A DNA stretch of 64,000 nt from Amaricoccus macauensis_A (GCF_049800915.1 NZ_JBNAFY010000007.1:186001-250000), one strand, 5' to 3'; shown: positions 52,393 to 61,005, counted from the first letter of the stretch. Translations and numbers: made by a program. The notes: a model not told the origin generated them from the letters alone.

Positions 52393-52721
52393 CGGGTGTC
52401 GGGTGCCCTGGGTGGTTCACGGGATCGCGGGTCTTCTGGATCTGCAGGAGAACGACGTTGTGGCGTGATGGTCAATCGCCCTTGTGCGTCCTGATCGCCA
52501 GCATGTGGAGCAGGGCTGATTCGGGTGCATCGGATGTGCGACTGCGAACGGCCCTTGCGCCCATTGAAACACCCGAGCCGCAAAACTGTCTCAAACGCCC
52601 TTGGTGAGACAGTTCGTTGAACCTCATCAATGCTGCTTTGCAACATCGGGATTACACCCGTCAGACAAGGGGAAAGGGCAGCGCCAAAGGCTGCAAGGGC
52701 AACCAACCAGGGGAGGATCGC
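52393..52721. promoter_or_regulatory. divergent promoter region between GH15 and E1 alpha genes
   Basis: This 329-base spacer has no gene. It contains the 10-bp dyad at 52584-52614 and GGGAGG before the E1 alpha ATG. No convincing sigma-54 (GG-N10-GC in context) or strong sigma-70 promoter was found by eye. Confidence 0.5.
52584..52614. promoter_or_regulatory. 10-bp dyad, candidate regulator binding site upstream of the dehydrogenase operon
   Basis: AACTGTCTCA at 52584-52593 and its exact complement TGAGACAGTT at 52605-52614 are separated by 11 bases, so the arm centres are two helical turns apart. It lies about 110 bases before the E1 alpha start. That geometry suits a Fis-type (AcoR-like) activator dimer, and such a regulator gene is at 61241-62902. 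A transcription terminator is unlikely because no gene ends here. Confidence 0.6.
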
Positions 52722-53708
52722 ATGGCACCGACACGCGAGACACTGCACTGGATGTACCAGACAATGGTCACCAGCCGCAGGTTCGAAGAGACGATCGCGA
52801 AGATCTATTTCGAGGGGAAGACGCCCGTCTTCAACATGGCGAACGGGCCGATTCCGGGCGAGATGCACCTGTCCGACGGGCAGGAGCCGGTGGCGGTGGG
52901 AGTTTGCGCGCACCTTACTCCCGAGGATGTCGTGACGGCGACCCACCGCCCGCACCACCAGGCCATCGCGAAGGGGGTCGATCTCGAGCGGATGGCGGCG
53001 GAGATCTTCGGCAAGAGGACCGGTCTGTCGGGCGGTCGCGGCGGGCACATGCACATTTTCGATGCGGATGTGAACTTCGCCTGTTCCGGGATCATTGCCC
53101 AAGGCATGGGCCCGGCGGTGGGTGCGGCGCTGAGCCGCAAGATGCAGGGCAAACCCGGCGTGGCGGTGGCCTTTCTCGGCGAAGGCGCGGTGAACCAGGG
53201 GGCCTGGCACGAGGCGATGAACCTCGCCGCGGTCTGGAATCTGCCGTTCATCTGCGTGATCGAGGACAACGCCTGGGGCATTTCGGTGCCGAAGAGTGCT
53301 GCGACCTCCATCGCGAACAATGCCAACCGCGCCGCAGCCTACGGCATTCCGGGCGTGCGGATCGAGGGCAACGACCCCTATGCGATCCACGAGGCCGCGG
53401 GCGAGGCGATCGCGCGGGCCCGTGCCGGCGAGGGGCCGACGCTGATCGAGGTCGAGACCTACCGGCTTGCGGGGCATTTCATGGGCGATGCGGAGGGCTA
53501 CCGGCCCGAGGGCGAGAAGGATGCCCTGGTCGCGAAGGACCCGATCCCCACCATGCGCGCCCGGCTGCTGGCCGACGGGGTCGCGACCGAGGCGGAGCTT
53601 GACAAGATGGAGGCCGATGCGAGTGCCCGTGTCGAAGCCGCAATCGCCTTTGCCCGCGGGAGCGAAGACCCTGCGCCCGAGGACGCGCTCACGGCCGTTT
53701 TTGCCTGA
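52722..53708 (+). CDS. acoA: thiamine-diphosphate dehydrogenase E1 alpha, acetoin dehydrogenase-like (AcoA)
   Basis: E1 alpha subunit, 328 residues. The thiamine diphosphate motif is in LGEGAVNQGAWHEAMNLAAVWNLPFICVIEDN. Also seen are GGRGGHMHIFD and PGVRIEGNDPYAIHEAAGEAI. Length and motifs are those of AcoA, which decarboxylates or cleaves acetoin, though a branched or other 2-oxo acid cannot be excluded. The start at 52722 has GGGAGG six bases upstream. First gene of a five-gene operon. Confidence 0.88.
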   Translation: MAPTRETLHWMYQTMVTSRRFEETIAKIYFEGKTPVFNMANGPIPGEMHLSDGQEPVAVGVCAHLTPEDVVTATHRPHHQAIAKGVDLERMAAEIFGKRTGLSGGRGGHMHIFDADVNFACSGIIAQGMGPAVGAALSRKMQGKPGVAVAFLGEGAVNQGAWHEAMNLAAVWNLPFICVIEDNAWGISVPKSAATSIANNANRAAAYGIPGVRIEGNDPYAIHEAAGEAIARARAGEGPTLIEVETYRLAGHFMGDAEGYRPEGEKDALVAKDPIPTMRARLLADGVATEAELDKMEADASARVEAAIAFARGSEDPAPEDALTAVFA

Positions 53709-53783
53709 TCGGCGGGCGCTTTCGGGGCCCCGGCGGTGGCCGATGCCCTTCGAAAGCGTCTCACACAGAAGTGGGAGGACAAG

Positions 53784-54803
53784 ATGAACAAGACGAACGA
53801 AAGAAAGCTTACCATTGCGCGGGCCATGGCGGAGGCCGTTGCCCAGGAGATGCGGGTCGACCCCATGGTCTTCGTCATGGGCGAGGATATCGGGGCTTTG
53901 GGCGGCGTCTACGGCAACACCCGCGGGCTGCTGGAGGAGTTCGGCGCAGAGCGGATCCGCGACACGCCGATCTCGGAGACCGCCTTCATCGGCGCGGCGG
54001 TGGGTGCTGCGCAGGACGGGATGCGGCCCGTGGTGGAACTGATGTTCGTGGATTTCTTCGGCGTTTGCTTCGACGCGATCTACAACCTGATGGCCAAGAA
54101 CACCTATTTCTCGGGGGGTAATTTCAAGGTGCCGATGGTGCTGATGACCTCCACCGGCGGCGGTTACTCCGATGCGGGGCAGCATTCGCAATGTGTCTAC
54201 GGGACCTTCGCGCATCTGCCGGGAATGAAGGTGGTCGCGCCCTCCAACGCCTATGACGCCAAGGGTCTGATGACCGCGGCCATGCGCGACGACAGCCCGG
54301 TGGTCTACATGTATCACAAGAGCCTTCAGGGCATGGGATGGCTCGGCACCGAGAAGGGTGCGACGGTGCATGTGCCCGAGGAGAGCTACACGGTCGAGAT
54401 CGGCAAGGCCAAGGTGGTCCGGCCGGGACACGATGTGACCATCGTGAGCCTCGGAATGGGTGTGCACAACGCGCTCAAGGCCGCCGACGCGCTCGCCGAG
54501 CAGGGTGTCGAGGCGGAGGTGGTCGATCTCGTGAGCCTCGTGCCGCTCGACCGCGAGACGATCCGCGAAAGCGTCGCCAGGACCGGGCGGCTGATCGTGG
54601 TGGACGAGGATTACATGTCCTACGGCGTTTCGGGCGAGATCATCGCGAGCGTGACGGAGCATGACATCTCTGTTCTCAAGGCCGCACCCAAGCGGGTTGC
54701 ATACCCTGATGTGCCGATCCCCTTCGCCCGCGTGATGGAGCAGTACTGCCTGCCCAACCCGGACAAGATCATCGCGGCCTGGGGCGACATGAAAGCCGCC
54801 TGA
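53784..54803 (+). CDS. acoB: thiamine-diphosphate dehydrogenase E1 beta, acetoin dehydrogenase-like (AcoB)
   Basis: E1 beta subunit, 339 residues. Typical stretches are VMGEDIGALGGVYGNTRGLLEEFG, RIRDTPISETAFIGAAVGAAQDGMRPVVELMF and the C-terminal VDLVSLVPLDRETI. With AcoA it forms the alpha2beta2 decarboxylase. The ATG at 53784 has GGAGG upstream. It is 75 bases after acoA. Confidence 0.9.
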   Translation: MNKTNERKLTIARAMAEAVAQEMRVDPMVFVMGEDIGALGGVYGNTRGLLEEFGAERIRDTPISETAFIGAAVGAAQDGMRPVVELMFVDFFGVCFDAIYNLMAKNTYFSGGNFKVPMVLMTSTGGGYSDAGQHSQCVYGTFAHLPGMKVVAPSNAYDAKGLMTAAMRDDSPVVYMYHKSLQGMGWLGTEKGATVHVPEESYTVEIGKAKVVRPGHDVTIVSLGMGVHNALKAADALAEQGVEAEVVDLVSLVPLDRETIRESVARTGRLIVVDEDYMSYGVSGEIIASVTEHDISVLKAAPKRVAYPDVPIPFARVMEQYCLPNPDKIIAAWGDMKAA

Positions 54804-54879
54804 CACCATAGCCCCCCAACCAAGGACCAACACGCACGGGGAAGCCGACGCGCTTCTCCGAACAGGAGAGGATCATCCA

Positions 54880-55113
54880 ATGGCTACAGATATCGTCGTG
54901 CCGTCCGATCTCTGGGAAGAGGACGAGGACGCCGTCATCACCGACTGGCTCGCCGAGGACGGTGCGAGCGTCGAGGAGGGCGCACTCATCGCCGAGATCA
55001 TGTGCGCGAAAGTGCAGTACGAGATCCATGCACCGGCAGCCGGCACGCTGAAGATCGCGGAAACGGCCGATGCGGTGGTGTCGAAGGGCACCAAGATCGG
55101 TTCGGTCGAATGA
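54880..55113 (+). CDS. stand-alone lipoyl carrier protein
   Basis: A 77-residue protein consisting of one lipoyl domain. The lipoylated Lys is Lys44 in AEIMCAKVQYEIHAPAAG, where the more usual motif is ETDK. In normal E2 proteins this domain is fused to a subunit-binding domain and the acyltransferase core. Here it ends immediately before the acyltransferase gene, whose ATG overlaps its TGA by four bases. It must shuttle the acyl group between E1 and the separate core. Confidence 0.9.
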   Translation: MATDIVVPSDLWEEDEDAVITDWLAEDGASVEEGALIAEIMCAKVQYEIHAPAAGTLKIAETADAVVSKGTKIGSVE

Positions 55114-55790
55114 CACTCGTCGACAGGACCGTCCGCCTCAGCGGCGTGCGCGGCATGATCGCGGACAAGATGATGGAGAGCTTGCAGACCGCAGCCCAGC
55201 TCACCCATCACGGGGCCGCGGATGCCACCGCCCTCATGGCGGAAAAGGCACGGCTGGCGGATGCCGGCGTGAAGGTTTCGGTCGAGGACCTGCTGATGCT
55301 CGCCGTGGTTCGCGCGCTCAAGCGCAGCCCGGACGCCAATGGCCGTGTCGAAGGCAAGGAGGTCAAGCTCTCGGCCGCGATCGACCTTGGCATTGCCATC
55401 GCCCTGCCCGGCAACCTGCTGGCGGCGCCCGCCATCTTCGGCGCCGACGCGATGGGCGTCGAGGAGCTCCGGGCCGCCCGTCGCGACCTCGCGACACGGG
55501 CCAGGGCCAACAAGCTTTCGGTCAGGGAAATGACCGGGGGGACCTTCACCGTCTCCAATCTCGGGCTCACCCGTGTGGAGCAGTTCACGCCGATCATCAA
55601 CGCGCCGCAGATCGCCATTCTCGGCATCGGGCGCACCGTGGAGCGCGCGGTGCGGGCCGAGGACGGCAGCGTCGCCTTAAGCCCCCATATCGGGCTTTCG
55701 CTCACCTTCGACCACCGGGCCATCGACGGGGCCCCGGCGGCGGATGCACTGACCGCGATCTGCGAGGAAATAGAGGGGATGAGGCCGTGA
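55110..55790 (+). CDS. free-standing 2-oxo acid dehydrogenase E2 catalytic domain
   Basis: A 226-residue acyltransferase core with no lipoyl domain and no peripheral subunit-binding domain: it begins directly at VRLSGVRGMIADKMMESL. The catalytic His202 and Asp206 are in TFDHRAIDGAPAADAL. FTVSNLGLTRVEQFTPIINAPQ is conserved. Overlap with the lipoyl gene upstream and the ligase gene downstream (four bases each) shows tight coupling. The CoA-thioester product is expected to be acetyl-CoA if the substrate is acetoin. Confidence 0.9.
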   Translation: MTLVDRTVRLSGVRGMIADKMMESLQTAAQLTHHGAADATALMAEKARLADAGVKVSVEDLLMLAVVRALKRSPDANGRVEGKEVKLSAAIDLGIAIALPGNLLAAPAIFGADAMGVEELRAARRDLATRARANKLSVREMTGGTFTVSNLGLTRVEQFTPIINAPQIAILGIGRTVERAVRAEDGSVALSPHIGLSLTFDHRAIDGAPAADALTAICEEIEGMRP

Positions 55791-56482
55791 TCACCGCCAT
55801 GTTCCGTGATGTCCGCGACGGGATCGACCGGGAAAAGGCGCTGCTCGCAGCGGGCCAGCCCACGGTGCTTCTGTGGCAGGCGGAGCAGAACGCGCTGGTG
55901 ATCCCGGCGGCCATGGCGGCTCGCCCGACCGTCGCCCCCATCGCGGAGGCCTGTGCTGCGGCGGGCTGGCCGATCATCGCTCGCTCGAGCGGCGGCGGCG
56001 GGGTTCCCCAGGGGTTGGGCACGCTCAATCTCGCGATCGTCGCCCCGATGCAATCGGGCGGCGCGATGGAAGATGGCTACGACCTGATTTGCGGCGCCAT
56101 CGGCGAGGCCCTGACCCGTTTCGAGGTCAACTGGACCGTGGGCGCGGTCGAGGGCTCGTTCTGCGACGGCAAATGGAATGTCACCGTCGCTGGACTAAAA
56201 TTCGCGGGCACCGCCCAGCGCTGTAGCGCGCGGAATGGACAGCGCATCGCGCTCATCCATGCGGCCCTGCTGCTCGAACGCCCCGACCCTGCGTTCTGGG
56301 ACGCGCTCGAACTGGTTCACGCGGCAGCAGACCTCGCGGTTTCCCCGCGACCGGACGTGCATGTGGCTCTCGACGATCTGCTCGCGCCCCGCATGCGTGC
56401 CAGCTCATTCCACGGGGCCCTCGCAAGGGCGGCACAAGACCGCCTGACGGACCTGGTGAACCGGCAATCCAAGGTAGCCTGA
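55787..56482 (+). CDS. lipoate-protein ligase A family protein
   Basis: A 231-residue lipoate or octanoyl transferase of the LplA/LipM fold. Motifs are RSSGGGGVPQGLGTLNLA (the RR-x-x-GGG-V-x-H-like loop) and the Lys in VAGLKFAGTAQR. It starts at a GTG at 55787 overlapping the E2 stop. It lacks the accessory C-terminal domain. Its place in the operon indicates that it lipoylates the free carrier at Lys44. Confidence 0.85.
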   Translation: MITAMFRDVRDGIDREKALLAAGQPTVLLWQAEQNALVIPAAMAARPTVAPIAEACAAAGWPIIARSSGGGGVPQGLGTLNLAIVAPMQSGGAMEDGYDLICGAIGEALTRFEVNWTVGAVEGSFCDGKWNVTVAGLKFAGTAQRCSARNGQRIALIHAALLLERPDPAFWDALELVHAAADLAVSPRPDVHVALDDLLAPRMRASSFHGALARAAQDRLTDLVNRQSKVA

Positions 56483-56516
56483 CACCGCGCAGGCAACTCA
56501 AGGGAGGACAACAAGA

Positions 56517-57110
56517 ATGAAGATTCGTTTCCACAAGCATCAACCCGCACGACGCGACAGTTCCGGTTTCAGCCGGCGCATGTTCCTGATGACGACGGCG
56601 ATGGCCGGTGTGACCACGGGCGCGCTGCTGGGCAGCAGCCGGCCCCTCATCGCCTCGGTACTGGCGGAGGGCCAACCCGAGACCCTGCTGCGCATGGTCC
56701 AGGACATCTATCCGCATCCGGACCTGCTTCAGCTCAGCCATTACGAGGCCATCGTCGACATGGTCGGCTCCGCCGTGGCCCAGGACCCCGAGAAGGCTGC
56801 CAGCCTCTCGGACGGGATCACGCGGATCGACGCGCTGGCACTCGAACTGCACGGCGTATCCTACACGGATATCGAGGAGGCGGATGCGCGCGAGGGGCTC
56901 CTGCGCAACTTCCAGGACGAGGGCTTCTTCCAGCAGGTGCGCTGGACCGCCTATTTCGCGATCTACGACAACAAGGAGCTCTGGCCGCTCTTCGGTTACG
57001 AGGGCTCCTCGGTCGAGCATGGCGGATACATCGACCGTGGATTCTCCGACATCACCTTCGTCCCGCAAGGCCCGTCGCTCGAAGAGCGTCTGGCGGAAGT
57101 CCGGTCCTGA
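56517..57110 (+). CDS. Tat-exported small subunit, gluconate 2-dehydrogenase subunit 3-like
   Basis: A 197-residue protein with a twin-arginine signal (FSRRMFLMTTAMAG at about residues 18-31) and hydrophobic stretch to about residue 50. The mature part resembles subunit 3 of gluconate/2-keto-gluconate dehydrogenases, partner of GMC flavoproteins. The GMC gene follows 11 bases later and has no signal of its own, so it is probably carried across the membrane by this subunit. The usual cytochrome c subunit is not encoded here. Confidence 0.75.
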   Translation: MKIRFHKHQPARRDSSGFSRRMFLMTTAMAGVTTGALLGSSRPLIASVLAEGQPETLLRMVQDIYPHPDLLQLSHYEAIVDMVGSAVAQDPEKAASLSDGITRIDALALELHGVSYTDIEEADAREGLLRNFQDEGFFQQVRWTAYFAIYDNKELWPLFGYEGSSVEHGGYIDRGFSDITFVPQGPSLEERLAEVRS

Positions 57111-57121
57111 GGGGGGATGAC

Positions 57122-58699
57122 ATGACACAGTTCGATCTCAACGACGACAGCGTTGTCGTCATCATCGGCTCCGGCGCAGGCGGCGGCACGCTGGCCAATG
57201 AAATCGCGCAGAAGGGTGTCCGCTCCGTGGTGCTGGAGGCGGGCAAGCGCCTCGACTTCGGCGATATCGAAAACGACGAATGGGCGATGTTCAACAAGAT
57301 CTCCTGGTTGGACAAGCGCTATTCCGCAGGTGGCTGGCACGGGGCGGTGAGCCATCCCAACCTGCCGGCCTGGATCGTGAAGGGCTACGGCGGTTCGACG
57401 GTTCACTGGTCCGCGGTGGCGCTGCGCCTGAAGGAATGGGAGTTCAAGACCCGGACGACCTACGGTGCGGTGGCCGGCGCGAACAACGAGGACTGGCCGG
57501 TCACGCTCGAGGAAATGACGCCCTGGTATGAGAAGGCCGAGCTGAAGATGGGCGTCACCGGGAAGACGACCGGGATGCCGCATCTGCCTTGGAACAACGG
57601 GTTCCGGGTGCTTGCCGAGGGTTGCCGCCGGACCGGGCGCACCGACTACAATTCGGGGCCCATGGCGATCAACTCGGTCGAGCGCGACGACCGGCCTTCC
57701 TGCCAACAGATCGGGTTCTGCATGCAGGGCTGCGCCATCGGGGCGAAGTGGTCGACCATGTATACCGAGCTGCCGCGCGCCGAGGATACCGGCAATTGCG
57801 AGGTGCGCACCGGGGCCATGGCGCTTCAGATCGAGCATGACGCGACCGGCAAGGTCACGGGCGTGGTCTACGGTGACGAGGACGGCAACCGCTACCTCCA
57901 GAAGGCGCGGGTGGTCTGCGTCGCCGGGAACACGATCGAAAGCCCGCGGCTGTTGCTGAATTCGGCCTCGTCGATGTTCCCGGACGGGCTCGCCAATTCC
58001 TCGGGCCAGGTCGGTCGGAACTACATGACGCACACGACCGCGGGGTGCTACGCGGCGCTTCCCGAGAAGGTACGGATGTATCGCGGCACCTCGGTTGCGG
58101 GGGTTGTCGGGGACGAGGTGCGCCACGATCCCTCGCGCGGGTTCAACGGCGGCTACTATCTCGAGTTCCTTTCGCTCGGCCTGCCCTTCATGGCGGCGTT
58201 CCTGGAGCCTGGCAACACCGGGTGGGGGCGCGACGTGGCCCGTGCGCTGGAGCAGTACGACCACATGTCGGGGGTCTGGATCTGCGGCGAGGATATGGCG
58301 CAGGAGCAGAACGGGGTCACGCTCCACGAGAGCGAGGTCGATCAGTACGGCCTGCCGGTGCCGGTGGTGGCAAAGACGCCGCACAACAACGATCACGCGC
58401 TGACTGCCCATGCCTTCGAGGCCACATCCGAGATCTACGGCTCGGTCGGGGCCACGGATGTCTACGAGCTGCCAGCCTATCCGGCGAGCCACAACATGGG
58501 CACGAACCGGATGCACGACGACCCCTCGAAGGGCGTGGTGAACCGGTTCGGGCAGGCGCACGACATCGACAACCTGTTCGTCTCCGACGGCAGCCAGTTC
58601 ACCTCTTCGGGGGCCTGCAACCCGACCCTGACGATCGTGGCTTTAGCCATTCGGCAGGCCGCCTATATCGCCGGCGAAATGGGTGCGGGCAGCATCTGA
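57122..58699 (+). CDS. GMC family oxidoreductase (gluconate dehydrogenase large subunit-like)
   Basis: A 525-residue FAD enzyme. The dinucleotide motif is VIIGSGAGGGTLANEIAQKG followed by VVLEAGKRLDFG. The C-terminal region with NPTLTIVALAIRQA and HNMGTNRMHDDP holds the conserved His-Asn area of the GMC family. The segment HWSAVALRLKEWEF matches membrane-linked alcohol/sugar acid dehydrogenases. It probably oxidises a polyol, sugar acid or other alcohol in the periplasm with the Tat subunit. Confidence 0.88.
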   Translation: MTQFDLNDDSVVVIIGSGAGGGTLANEIAQKGVRSVVLEAGKRLDFGDIENDEWAMFNKISWLDKRYSAGGWHGAVSHPNLPAWIVKGYGGSTVHWSAVALRLKEWEFKTRTTYGAVAGANNEDWPVTLEEMTPWYEKAELKMGVTGKTTGMPHLPWNNGFRVLAEGCRRTGRTDYNSGPMAINSVERDDRPSCQQIGFCMQGCAIGAKWSTMYTELPRAEDTGNCEVRTGAMALQIEHDATGKVTGVVYGDEDGNRYLQKARVVCVAGNTIESPRLLLNSASSMFPDGLANSSGQVGRNYMTHTTAGCYAALPEKVRMYRGTSVAGVVGDEVRHDPSRGFNGGYYLEFLSLGLPFMAAFLEPGNTGWGRDVARALEQYDHMSGVWICGEDMAQEQNGVTLHESEVDQYGLPVPVVAKTPHNNDHALTAHAFEATSEIYGSVGATDVYELPAYPASHNMGTNRMHDDPSKGVVNRFGQAHDIDNLFVSDGSQFTSSGACNPTLTIVALAIRQAAYIAGEMGAGSI

Positions 58700-58722
58700 A
58701 GCCGCCCGGCAGATCCGAGAAA

Positions 58723-58758
58723 GGCGCATCCGGGGAAACCGGGCCTGGGGGATGCGCC
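58723..58758 (+). repeat. 9-bp inverted repeat between GMC and VOC genes
   Basis: GGCGCATCC at 58723-58731 is complementary to 58750-58758 around an 18-base GC-rich loop. It lies 23 bases after the GMC stop and 33 before the VOC start. No T run follows. It could stabilise the upstream mRNA end or weaken read-through. Confidence 0.55.
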
Positions 58759-58791
58759 CGACACAAGAACGGCCCGGACAAGGAGGATAGA

Positions 58792-59448
58792 ATGACACAA
58801 TCCCGCCTCATGCAACGCGATCCGTTGCCAACGCGCCGTGAACTCATGGTCGGCGGCGCGGCCACGCTCGGTGCCCTTGGTGCTGCCGGTCCGGCCCGCG
58901 CCCAGATGCACGGCCCCATGCATGGCCCCTCGCAGCCGATCTTCACGCTGCAGCAGGTTTGCTACGTGGTGGACGATCTCGATGCGGCCCTCAAATACTG
59001 GACGGAGGAGTTGAAGGTCGGTCCCTTCTTCCTGTTCGAGCACGCACCGCTCGAGAACCAGATCTTCCGTGGCGAACCCACGGAGGCGGACGTGACGCTC
59101 GCGCTGGGCAACAGCGGTGCGGTGCAGGTCGAGTTGGTCGTGCAGCACAATGACGCGCCCTCGGTCTACAAGGAGTGGATGGACGGCGGTCGCCGGGGTC
59201 TGCACCATTTCGGCTACATGCCCCAGGATTATGCCGCCAACCGGGAGCATTTCATCGGGCTCGGCCACGCCCCCGCCTTCGAATGCACCATCGGCGACTC
59301 GCCTCTCGTCTATTTCGACATGCTCGACACCCTTGGCCACTATGTCGAGTTCTGGGAGGACAGCGCGGTCTATCGCGAGATCTTCCGCCGCACCGAGGAA
59401 GCAGCCCGGAGCTGGGACGGTTCCGATCCCGTGCGCCCCTGGACCTGA
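58792..59448 (+). CDS. Tat-exported VOC (glyoxalase/dioxygenase-fold) protein
   Basis: A 218-residue protein with a twin-arginine signal (PTRRELMVGGAATLGALG, cleavage after PARA). The mature domain is a vicinal oxygen chelate fold: FTLQQVCYVVDDLDAALKYWTEELKVGPF, GLHHFGYMPQDY with the metal His, and LGHYVEFWE with the metal Glu. VOC enzymes are normally cytoplasmic, so export is unusual. The ATG at 58792 has AAGGAGG upstream. It may isomerise or lactone-process the product of the GMC enzyme in the periplasm. Confidence 0.85.
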   Translation: MTQSRLMQRDPLPTRRELMVGGAATLGALGAAGPARAQMHGPMHGPSQPIFTLQQVCYVVDDLDAALKYWTEELKVGPFFLFEHAPLENQIFRGEPTEADVTLALGNSGAVQVELVVQHNDAPSVYKEWMDGGRRGLHHFGYMPQDYAANREHFIGLGHAPAFECTIGDSPLVYFDMLDTLGHYVEFWEDSAVYREIFRRTEEAARSWDGSDPVRPWT

Positions 59449-59527
59449 CCCCCACAGCCACGATTGCGCGCAGGTGGGGGCGCTCCACCGCCTGCGGGAT
59501 CCACACTCCAAGAGGAAGGACATTCCG

Positions 59528-59830
59528 ATGACTGCCTATTCCGTTCTGTTCGTGAGCCCGACGGATGACGCCTGGATACCGGGATACATCGCGCCCGTGG
59601 GCAAGCTGATTGCCAAACACGGCGGCAGGTAACTCGCGCGGACCGCCGATCACCGGCAGGTCGAAGGCCCAGACCTCCCGGCCGCACTGCGGGTGGTACT
59701 CGAATGGCCAACGAAGGAGGCGGCGCTGAACTTCGAAAACGACCCGGACTACAAGCCCTACCTGGCATCCCGGCTGAACGGATCGACGAGCTATCACTTC
59801 GTGATTGACGGCAAGGACGACCTGGCCTGA
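59528..59830 (+). pseudogene. DUF1330 family gene interrupted by a stop codon
   Basis: The frame begins MTAYSVLFVSPTDDAWIPGY and reads KHGGR-stop-LARTADHRQVEG, ending ASRLNGSTSYHFVIDGKDDLA at 59830. DUF1330 proteins have GGRYLAR at this spot, so a Tyr codon has become TAA (59630-59632). The remainder is in frame and well conserved. The family has a dimeric alpha/beta barrel fold of about 100 residues and unknown function. Confidence 0.8.
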
Positions 59831-59937
59831 GACGGCCATCCACCCCGAAAGAGTGCCTGTTCCGATGACCGGCGACACCCGGCCCGCATGAAGGGCCGCG
59901 TGCGTGCGCTCACTGGTTCCAACCCCAGGAGAAACTC

Positions 59938-61005
59938 ATGAAAGCCTTGCGGTTTCATGGTGCGAAAGACCTGCGCATCGAAGACGTCGACAAACCCGCC
60001 TCCCCCGGTCCGGGGCAGGTCCTGGTGCGCAATACCCATTGCGGTATCTGCGGCTCGGACCTGCACGAGTATTCCTACGGCCCGATCTTCATTCCGCAGG
60101 AACCGCATGTCTTCACCGGCGCGAAACTGCCGCAGATCATGGGCCATGAGTTCGGCGGGGTCGTCGAGGCCATTGGCCCCGGTGTCGGCCATGTCGCGGT
60201 CGGCGACCGGGTATCCTGCCAGCCCATCGTGACGCCCCGCGCCGGGGAATACCATGCCGACCGGGGACTCTTCCAGCTTTCGGACAGGATCGCCATCGTC
60301 GGATTGTCGCATGACTGGGGCGGCATGGCGGAATACGCCCTTCTCGACGATTACAACGTCGCGAAGGTTCCCGACGAGCTGGCCGATGAAGCCGTCGCCC
60401 TGATCGAGCCCACCGCCGTCGGGGTTTATGCCTGCGACCGCGGCGAGGTCACGGCGGGTTCCAGCGTTCTTGTCACGGGGGCCGGGCCGATCGGAGTCGT
60501 AACGCTGATGGCCGCGCGCGCTGCGGGAGCGACACGCCTGTTCCTCTCGGACCCGAACGACACGCGCCTCGAACTCGCCAAGAGCGTCCTGCCGGAGGTC
60601 GTGACCATCAACCCGACGCGGGAAAGCGTAGCGGACGCGGTCCATGCTGCAACCGAGGCCAGTGTGGGCTGCGACACCGCAATCGAATGCGTCGGTAACG
60701 AGCACGCGTTGAAGGATTGTCTCTCGGCGGTCCGCAAGCAGGGCATCATCGTGCAATGCGGCCTTCACCCCGGCGAGGGGGCCCTCGACTGGTTCCAGGT
60801 CACGTTCAAGGATGTGCAGATTCGAGGGTCCTGGACCTATGGTACGCATTTCTGGCCCCGTGTCGCCAAGCTCATCTCGACCGGCATGATCCCGGACGAG
60901 AAGCTGGTGACCCGCCGGATTGCGCTGGAGGATGCAGTCAGGGACGGGTTCGACGCATTGCTGGACCCTGCGGGAGACCAGCTGAAGATCATCATCGAGA
61001 TCTAG
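59938..61005 (+). CDS. zinc-dependent alcohol dehydrogenase, 2,3-butanediol dehydrogenase-like
   Basis: A 355-residue medium-chain dehydrogenase. The catalytic zinc site is in HCGICGSDLHEY (Cys) and GHEFGGVVEAIG (His-Glu). The nucleotide motif is GAGPIGVVTLMAA. The structural zinc Cys cluster is missing, as in the butanediol dehydrogenase branch. It would oxidise 2,3-butanediol to acetoin, which fits the AcoAB-like operon and the AcoR-like regulator. The ATG has CAGGAGA upstream. Confidence 0.88.
   Translation: MKALRFHGAKDLRIEDVDKPASPGPGQVLVRNTHCGICGSDLHEYSYGPIFIPQEPHVFTGAKLPQIMGHEFGGVVEAIGPGVGHVAVGDRVSCQPIVTPRAGEYHADRGLFQLSDRIAIVGLSHDWGGMAEYALLDDYNVAKVPDELADEAVALIEPTAVGVYACDRGEVTAGSSVLVTGAGPIGVVTLMAARAAGATRLFLSDPNDTRLELAKSVLPEVVTINPTRESVADAVHAATEASVGCDTAIECVGNEHALKDCLSAVRKQGIIVQCGLHPGEGALDWFQVTFKDVQIRGSWTYGTHFWPRVAKLISTGMIPDEKLVTRRIALEDAVRDGFDALLDPAGDQLKIIIEI

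Noticed and set aside
52615..52721. Sigma-54 promoter before acoA
   Set aside because: A GG-N10-GC pair can be drawn in the purine-rich stretch near 52672, but the surrounding bases do not match TGGCAC-N5-TTGC, and the linked regulator lacks GAFTGA.
52035..54833. Long minus-strand frame opposite the E1 alpha and beta genes
   Set aside because: It has low-complexity His/Arg-rich composition, and both plus-strand genes have strong family motifs and ribosome binding sites.
56996..58561. Minus-strand frame of about 521 codons opposite the GMC gene
   Set aside because: The composition is typical of an antisense shadow, and the GMC enzyme on the plus strand is unmistakable.
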